The notes under the pieces are model-generated. The model searched no databases. It saw only the letters and a list, made by a program, of their open reading frames with translations, and was not told the DNA's origin. From NCBI GenBank assembly GCA_029204225.1, contig MU832072.1:24575-88574 (forward strand): DNA of 64,000 nucleotides, given 5' to 3'. Below, in pieces: positions 57,014 through 64,000 of the stretch (positions within the stretch are counted from its first letter, which is position 1; each line of letters begins with the position of its first letter). This DNA is from Diphasiastrum complanatum (Eukaryota; Streptophyta; Lycopodiopsida; Lycopodiales; Lycopodiaceae). Position numbers and translations under genes: made by a program.

Positions 57014-58871
57014 CTATTGAAAGATCACATTTCCACCATTGACAACTTCTTTGATGGAAAACAAGTAGATTCTACAATCTTTACTTGAAGAGCAAAACAC
57101 TACCATTATTCCTATCATTGAAATAGGATAATCTTTGGTCCTTACATTGGAATAATCATGCTCAAAGCATGTGGACCCAAAGATTTCCAATACAAATGAT
57201 GTTTCATCTTTTATGACACTATTCAAACTATTACAAAAATAGTTACAAATGGAGATTTGAAAGCATCTAATTTCATTGTCTTGTCATAAAGAGTACTAAA
57301 CACCATAGATCTTAAAGATAAGCAACAAGTCACTTCATGTCTACTAATACTATCCAACAAGTACTCAAAGATAGTAGACTCTCCAATGCTCACCATCCTT
57401 GCAAGATGCACACTTGAATGGAAAATTTGCATGCAATTTGATGAATCGACTATTGTCATTGAGGACTCTCTTGGAACTCTCATGCTTTGAGGCTGATTCT
57501 CAGGATCTTCCTCCTTTCGATACTCCTCCTCAATGCAAGCAAGATCACACTTTGCCAAGATCTCCTCTTGAGTGATGTCCTCCTTTGCCAAGCTCATTCT
57601 TTCAAAAGCAACACGAGCTTCCAACTTAAACAATCTTCCATGTTTAATTCCCTTTGCAATGCAAACATATTCTTCAAGATGAAACAAACACCATGCTTAA
57701 AGTGGACATCCAAACCACTTTCTAAGAGTAGACCAACACTAGGCATATTCTTGGTGATTGATGGTACATAAAGGACATTTTCTAGATCCATGCATTTTGA
57801 GGATTCTAGACACAAAGAGATGGTGCCAACACCATCTATCCTACACTCTTCATCATTTGCAGTAAAGACAAGCTTTTTAGCATTATTGAATGAGTGTAAG
57901 ATTGAGAAAAAGTCCTTTTCACAAGACATGTGGGAGCTAGCCCTACTATCGATCCACCAATTGTTTCTTGAATTGCTATTGCTTGTTGGTGAGGATGTAG
58001 ATGTCATCAAGAATACATCCACTTCATCCTCATCCTCCTCATTTGCATGGTTTTCTTTTTTGTCCTCCTTCACTTGTGCTCTTAGCCTCTTGTAGCATTC
58101 AGATACATAATGCCCCTTATTTCCACACAAGAAGCATTTCTGCTTTGACTTGTCCTTTCAGCTTGATGCATCATCCTCTTCTTTGGCCTCCTTTGGATGC
58201 TTCTTCTTTCCATTGGTCTTATTTTTGCCCTTGAATGAGAAATTGGCTTTCTCATCACCATCCTGCAAAGACCAAGAACTCATTCTAGATTTTGCATGGA
58301 GCATCCTACACTCTTCAGCCACTAATACATTGTGAAGTTTTGCTATAGTTGGCAAAGTGTCTTGGATGGCAAAACTTTGGACCAAATTTGCAAAGTCATC
58401 TCCTAGACCATTAAGGACAATTTGTACAAGCTCTCCATCATGAATCTTCTCTCCAATGGAAGCCAACTCCCTATTTAGAAACTTGATTCTAAGCACATAA
58501 TCCTGTGCACTCTCCTCACTTCTTCTCATGCTTTGCAAAATCTGATATCTAAGCATGAGGACTCTAGAAGTGTTGATAGATTCATAGATTGATTCTAAAG
58601 AATCTCAAGCCTCTTTAGCACGAGTACATGTTGATACTTCTCTCAACAAATCATTGCTCACATTCATCTTCACACAATGAAGTGCAAGCCTAGATCTCTT
58701 CTTGTATCTAGCTAATTCCTGTGCACCTAGAGATTCATCTTCATCTTCAATCAAGAACTCATAAAGGTCTTGGAGCACCAAAAGTGACTCCATCCTAACC
58801 TTCCAAATAGCATAATTTGTAGAATTCAATCTCTCACTAGATTTTAGAAGGTATGCTCCAGCTGATCCCAT
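57014..58871 (-). pseudogene. Gag-protease polyprotein, copy B (broken)
   Basis: It follows copy A along its length, from MGSAGAYLLKSSERLNSTNY at 58871 to the NGGNVIFQ region at 57014 and beyond. Breaks are a TGA in place of the Trp of AWESLKSIYE (about 58605), a TGA in place of Ser before the zinc knuckle (58157), a frameshift near 57680 and further shifts near 57225 and 57014. The knuckle has changed to CGNKGHYVSEC (58130). The protease motif reads WWIDSRASSHMS, so the catalytic DSG is DSR. The extra C-terminal region unique to this family is present (KEDITQEEILAKCDLACIEE and following), and no integrase or reverse transcriptase occurs here either. The element is cut at 58980 in its leader. 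Confidence 0.85.
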
Positions 58872-58980
58872 CTTACTAGTGACTTCTACAAATTAGAAAT
58901 AGATTTGATTGACTTGAAACTCACAAAGGTCTCACACTTGTAGTGTTTCACTCAAATTTGATTTCTAATCCAACAAATGG

Positions 58981-60520
58981 TACATGACACTGGATCAAGT
59001 TTCTTCTCAGATCAGATGGTATTTGGGCATAGCAGAGACATCCAAACACACATAGGTTTTTAAGGCTTGGTTTGTGACCTTAAAAGGCTTCAAATGGAGT
59101 TTTGGAGCCAACTATCTTCATATTGGAATAATTTTATAGATAAAAGGCTATGGAAATTGCTTCAGCCTAAAATTTCTTGGGTAACTGAGCATTGGACATC
59201 ATGGATCATGTAGCTTTCAGTAATTTCCTAGGTAACTGAGCATTGTACATCATGGATCATGTAGCTTCTAGCAATGTTTGATTCTTTCGCTCAGCTACGC
59301 CATTTTGCTATGGAGTGTAGTTGGCTGTGAACTGATGGTGCATGCCACATGATGATAGATAGTCTGCCATTTCATCAGACATGTACTCTCCTCCTGAATT
59401 AGACCACATGATCTTGATTCTCTGACCAGTTTGAGTCTCAGCAAACTATTTGAAATCTCTGAAACAGTTGAATGCTTCAGACTTGTTCTTTATGAACATG
59501 ATTCTGGTGAATTGGGAAATGTCATCAATAAATGTGATGAGATATAGAACTTGACCCAAAGAGAGCACGCTCATAGGACCACATAAGTCACTATGAATTA
59601 GTGACAAAATGGACTTTGCTCTTTTGGGTTGTCCTCTTTAGAATTTTGTTCTAGGTTATTTTCCTAGTAAGCACATTTCACAGACAATCTGATTTGCTAT
59701 GGAGACAACATTAATATTCATGTCCTTGACCTTACTACTGTCATGCATGTACAAAATAGACCTCATGTTTAAATGACCCAATCTTTGATGCCAAACATGA
59801 GCTTCAGAGTTACTCACAGAAATTGCATAATTGTGACTCAAGATATACAGATTTCTTTCTCTGTGTGCAAAGAGTCATTAGAATTTCCATCAACAATAGT
59901 ACATTGGCTAGCAGTAAACAAAACTCTATAGCCTTGATCAGTGATCTTGCTTATGGAGTATAAATTCTTTGTTAACTTGGTCATGTGAAGTACATTGTCT
60001 AACTGTCTAGTGATGCCATCAGGGAACTATAGTCCAATGGAGCCTTGGCCTTCGACTTTGTGTGAGCTTGAGTCTCCAAAGAAAATGTACTTTGATTCTA
60101 TGGATGTGAGAGTAGAGAATAGGTTCTTACATGGCGTCATGTGCTATGAAGCACCTGAATCGAAATACCATTCGCAAGCATCTTTACTTGGTTGATTTTG
60201 TACCATCAACGTCTTCTCATCTTCTTGGGAATTTCTAACAGAGTCATAACCTCCTTCTTGGTGCTGTTGCATCTTCTTCCTCGCTTCATTGTGCTTGAGG
60301 ATCCAAAAATCCTTGATGTCGTGATTAGATCTCTTGCAGTATCTACAAAAGAGTTTGGTCTTGGATAATTGTTGTTGTCTATGTTGTTGTGGTTGTTGCG
60401 TTGAATATGGTTGCTCCACCTTGGTCTTATTATCCTTGAAGTTCTTCTTCTTGGACTGCTACTTATTAGAGTACAGGGCCATTGACTTGGTACTCATTGT
60501 AGATAAGCTCTTTTTCCTAA
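58981..60520 (-). pseudogene. Copia gag-protease-integrase remnant
   Basis: From 60419 the minus strand gives a Gln-rich stretch and a zinc knuckle CRYCKRSNHDIKDFW, whose last Cys is Phe. Protease WYFDSGAS (60150) follows, then the pre-integrase HVWHQRLGHLN...CEMCLLGK (59800-59656), and a decayed integrase core with SNSGGEYMSDEM (about 59400) and NGVAERKNQTLLEA (about 59290). In-frame stops are frequent. A 51-bp in-frame duplication occurs at 59180-59282. The fragment joins the leader of copy B at 58980/58981. The front of gag is missing. Confidence 0.8.
59180..59282 (-). repeat. In-frame 51-bp tandem duplication in integrase
   Basis: gtaactgagcatt.gacatcatggatcatgtagct occurs at 59181 and 59232, offset by exactly 51 bp (17 codons), giving SMMYNAQLP then SMMSNAQLP on the minus strand. 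Confidence 0.85.
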
Positions 60521-60546
60521 AAGGACAATCATTAATTAAAGGTAGG

Positions 60547-61216
60547 TGTACTTTCTGGTTTCCCACGTGTGAAACCCTGTTTGAGTATGGACTCCAACCT
60601 GAAAATCAAGTACACATAGATAGAACCTCAAAACAATCAAAACAAATGTAGACAAATGGAGAGAATCACTCAAAATTGCTTCCAAAACCAAGATTGGTGT
60701 CTCACAATGATTATGGCCAAATGTGGCTCTATATATACAATAAGTGGGAGCTCGTGGTACTGATCATCCCTTTGACTACACATGTGTGAAGGTGCTTTGT
60801 CATATGGTGATTCATCATGCAAAACTGACACTTGGACAAAACCTTCTATTTTGAGCACTTTTGGTCCATTTTCCTTCTATATGGAGATCTACTTGGAAAT
60901 CTTCTAGAAGTCAAAATTCGTGTATTTCAGCTTATTCCACACATGTGAGCTGTCCTCTACACATGGGATATGACACCTAACCAAAGGATGTGGCTCATGC
61001 AATCAATAGATTGATGACATGTGTCATATGTCTAGAAAACTAGTTTTTGGCCATTTTAGCCACTAGAACTTGAATTAAATCATATGTACAACATATATGA
61101 TTATGGTACATGACAAGTACACTAGTTTCACATGTGGGAACAGGCTCCACACATGTGTGTTTATCTATATACAAGATTTTTTTGCCTCTACCAAGCTTAT
61201 TTTTGCATTTTTCACA
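60547..61216 (-). mobile_element. Copia 3' LTR, about 670 bp
   Basis: On the minus strand it starts TGTGAAAAATGC at 61216, preceded by the tract ttttgaggaggag. A TATA-like attgtatatatagag lies at 60739-60725. The lower end at 60547 (AAAGTACA) is inferred from the TG...CA rule. It belongs to the RT/RNase H fragment above it. Confidence 0.65.
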
Positions 61217-61231
61217 CTCCTCCTCAAAAAT

Positions 61232-62150
61232 CTAGCTTGGTAAATCTAGCATAGATCTATCTATAACTCCAAGAGCCAATCTTAATTTTATAAATGGATC
61301 TTTAGGCAATGCCTTGGTGAGTATATCAGCAATGCAATTTGATGATGAAACATGAATAAGCTTGATCTCCTTTGCTTGCACTTTCTCCATCGCGAAATGA
61401 TGTGCAATCTCGATGTGCTTTGTTCGAGCTTGGAAGACTGGATTGTTTGCAGCTTGTTGAGCTGCTTGGTTATCACAATATATGCATGGAATTTCTTCAT
61501 CCTTGATCACATGTAGCTCCTCCAAAAACCTTTTAAGCCAAAGCACGTCCTTTGTTGTTGTTGTCATAGCTTTATATTCAGATTCTGTTGATGAAAGAGA
61601 GATGTTATCTTGCTTTTTAGAAAGCCAAGATGTAGCTCCTCCACATAAGAATGTAGCAAATGCACTTATGGATCTTCTATCTATCTTGTCACCTGCAAAA
61701 CTTGAGTCCGAATATGCTCTCAAACAAATATTAGTCCTTTCATAAACTATGCCAAAGTCTTTTGTAGCCGAGATGTACCTTAACACCCTTTTTGCTCCTT
61801 TCCAATGACATATTAATGGACTTTGCATGTATTGACTCAACTTGCCAACACAAAAACTAAGATCTGGTCTAGTGATGGTTAAGTATATCAAGGAACCAAT
61901 AATCATTCTATAGGTAGTGATGTCCTCAAAGGATGCTTCATCACTTTCCTTAAAAACTTTTACAATTAGTTCCATAGAAGTTTCAACTCCTTTACAATCA
62001 ATCATGCCAAATCTTGCTAAGATTGATCCAGCATACTTAGATTGACATATGAAGGTAAAATCATTACTTCTAGTGACTTCTATGACATAATTTCTAGAAT
62101 TCACATGTGTGGGGAATGTCCACAAGAGTGATTGCTCTTGATTAAGCTTT
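61232..62150 (-). pseudogene. Copia RT C-terminus and RNase H, leader-joined fragment
   Basis: The frame of 309 codons is open from 62161 to 61232. It has FTFICQSKYAGSILARFGM, the YRMIIGSLIYLTITRPDLSF motif, RVLRYISATKDFGIVY, then the RNase H YSDSSFAGD, SISAFATFLCGGATSWLSKK, SLSSTESEYKAM, CDNQAA, RTKHIEIAHHF and DILTKALPKD. The first 30 codons do not look like reverse transcriptase. They read like a leader or gag start joined to the RT end at about gaagtcactag (62070), a sequence also found at the gag start of copy A. So a large internal deletion is likely, leaving an intact but non-functional frame. Confidence 0.85.
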
Positions 62151-62164
62151 GTGATTGGCACTAT

Positions 62165-62861
62165 AACCTGATTCTAGATTGATCAACAAGATCTAGTTTA
62201 GAAGAAATGGCTAATTCACAATCTAGCATGCTAATCAATAGAATATAATAGCAATGAATCAAAGAATGAATAAAAGTACAAGATTTCAGTGTATGAGCAT
62301 TAGCCTCAACACGAGTTAGAGAGATAACATGCAATATTTGTTTAGATCCAAAATGGCATGAGATAGCTACAAAACTTTGGTTCTTCATCATTGATTGTGT
62401 GGAGAGCTACACATATTTATGGAGATTGAGGTAGCTTGAGGTAGAACCACATCCATCCATTCCAAAATGACATCTAAAGTGACATCTAGAGTCTATGTGA
62501 CATTTGTCACTTGTCATGCATGAAATTCTACCAACTTTTTACAAGTGTACTAGTTCTAACTAGAAATGTCCAAATCATCATGCATGTGTCCATTACAGTT
62601 TGTGCATCTTGCATGTCACTATGGATCACTTACAATTAATGCATGTGAATTGCCACGAGTTTCTACAAGCATAATCATGCTAATTCTATGTCTACAAACT
62701 ATATGCAAGTTGCATTTATCAAACTAGATAATACATAACCATGTAGCTCGAGTTCTATGTAGGCCAAACTTGGCATTTTGCATTAATGAGCTACATACTT
62801 GCATGGTACAACATTTGTAGCAAGCCAAGAAATCAATGTGGATTGTTTTTCAATTTTAACA
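62165..62861 (-). mobile_element. Copia 3' LTR of the edge element, about 700 bp
   Basis: On the minus strand it starts TGTTAAAATTG at 62861, preceded by aagaggag. A TATA-like ccataaatatgtgtagc lies at about 62424-62408. The lower border near 62165 is where the next fragment starts and is approximate. Confidence 0.6.
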
Positions 62862-62969
62862 CTCCTCTTAAAAATGATCTATATTGATTTGAACATGGAT
62901 CTTGATATAACTCCAAGGTTGGCTCTATGCTTGTTGAAGGAACTTTTGCTCAAAGGTTTGGTGAGCATA

Positions 62970-64000
62970 TCAGCAATGCAAGATGATGTGTCGATGTGCT
63001 CCCAATTTGATTTCACCTCCAATGAGCTTCTCTCTCACGAAGTGATGTGCAACTTCGATATGCTTGCTCCTTTCATGGAATATTGCGTTGTTGGCAAGGG
63101 CTTGAGCTGAAATGTTGTCACACATGATCACAGATATATCTTCTTCCATAATTATCTTTAGCTCCACTAGTAACCTCTTGATCCAAAGCACTTCCTTTGT
63201 TGTTGTAGTGAGCGCCTTGTACTTAGTTTCACATGATGAGAGTGATACAGTATCTTGCTTTTTGGAAGGCCAAGATATCAAGTTTCCTCCAAGATATATG
63301 ACATAAGCACTTGTAGATTTTTGATCTGCTCTATCACTTGCAAAATCCAAGTCAGAATACCAATAATAGAAAGATCTTCACTTTTATACAATAAACCAAA
63401 ATCAAAAGTTGAAGATATATATCTAAGCACTCTCTTGGCCATTTTCCCTAATGATAAACTGAAGGATTTTGCATAGCCTGGCTCAACTTATGAACACTAA
63501 AGCTTATGTCAGGTCTAGTTATTGTGATCCAAATTAAGGAGCCTATAAGACTTCTAAAAACTGTGATGTCCTCGAAGGATCTTTCATCACCTTTGTTACA
63601 GTCCTTTAAATTTTGCTCCATAGGTGTTTCTATACTCTTACAATTCAACATATTGAACTTTTTTAATATTGAAAAGAGCATACTTAGATTGACATACAAA
63701 GATTTATCTTTAATAAAGTCAATCTCTAATCCTAGAATATAGTGAATTTTTTCAAGATCTTGCATCTTGAAACTCTTTTCCAAGTGCAATCTTGGTTTCC
63801 TCAACTACCTTGATACAACTTCCTGTCAGAATGATATCATCAACATAAATAAGAAGTATGACAATATCTTTATCAAAAAACTTGACATATAAGGAAGGAT
63901 CATAGTTACTAAGATTAAATCCTAGTGACTCAAGAAAGGTGTTAAGTCGAGAATACCATGACCTTGGAGCTTGCTTTAATCCATATAAACTTTTGAAGAG
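62970..64000 (-). pseudogene. Copia RT and RNase H, running off the window
   Basis: From the edge the minus strand reads LFKSLYGLKQAP, then the catalytic YVDDIILTGS (63847 downwards). A frame break comes near 63805, then FKMQDLEKIHYILGLEIDFI and FRSLIGSLIWITITRPDISF. After another break (about 63440-63350) RNase H follows, with SDRADQKSTSAYVIYLGG and SLSSCETKYKALTTTTKEVL, CDNISAQALANNAIF, RSKHIEVAHHFVREKL. The frame ends early at 62970, before the usual DIFTKAL motif. The upstream part lies outside the window. Confidence 0.85.

Overview
The window looks like repeat-dominated nuclear DNA of a land plant. It holds one intact multi-exon protein gene, an F-box/LRR gene of the FBL3 type at 33801-36910 on the minus strand. 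That gene sits among decayed Ty1/copia retrotransposons, a Ty3/gypsy integrase relic, CACTA (Tnp2/DUF4218) relics, several microsatellites and many LTR fragments. Initiator-Met-type primer binding sites, CACTA transposase and a plant-type FBL3 gene all support a plant. The clade is not settled by the sequence. A decayed beta-class N4/N6 DNA methyltransferase gene with spliceosomal introns and an unfamiliar transposase-like gene make me lean, with low confidence, to a large-genome non-angiosperm such as a fern.

Layout. 1-4.2 kb: an unrecognised coding remnant, a CACTA-derived scrap and a 976-bp copia-type LTR with a partial direct copy beside it. 5.5-10.4 kb (minus): a copia gag scrap, then a non-autonomous copia-like element (copy A) that keeps gag, zinc knuckle and protease in one 718-codon frame but has no integrase, reverse transcriptase or RNase H. 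A broken second copy (copy B) lies at 55.9-59.0 kb. 12.3-19.1 kb: a truncated LTR (family alpha), an unrecognised gag-like LTR element (minus), and inside it Copia-1 (plus), with a candidate 5-bp target duplication, a deleted 5' half and a palindrome-rich 3' non-coding region. 20-23.4 kb: a zinc-knuckle scrap, an alpha LTR with an RNase H tail, a G/A-rich tandem array, a triplicated primer-binding-site module, a copia gag start and a CACTA scrap. 28.9-32.2 kb: copia end, gypsy integrase, another alpha LTR.

33.8-36.9 kb is the FBL3-like gene: seven exons, 1890 bp of coding sequence, all splice sites readable by eye. 38.0-39.1 kb is a CACTA transposase relic whose introns are still recognisable. 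40.3-41.3 kb is the methyltransferase pseudogene. 46.4-50.1 kb is a long degraded gene that looks like a DDE transposase of a family I do not recognise. 52.3-55.5 kb joins an alpha-family copia (minus) to a second copy of the gag-like element (plus). 58.9-64.0 kb is a series of at least three copia fragments, all on the minus strand, the last running off the window.

The only gene I would expect to act in the host today is the FBL3-like gene, probably a substrate-recognition subunit of an SCF ubiquitin ligase. The items most worth a second look are the methyltransferase relic, the transposase-like relic, and the two gag-only retroelement families, each present in two copies that can be compared inside the window.
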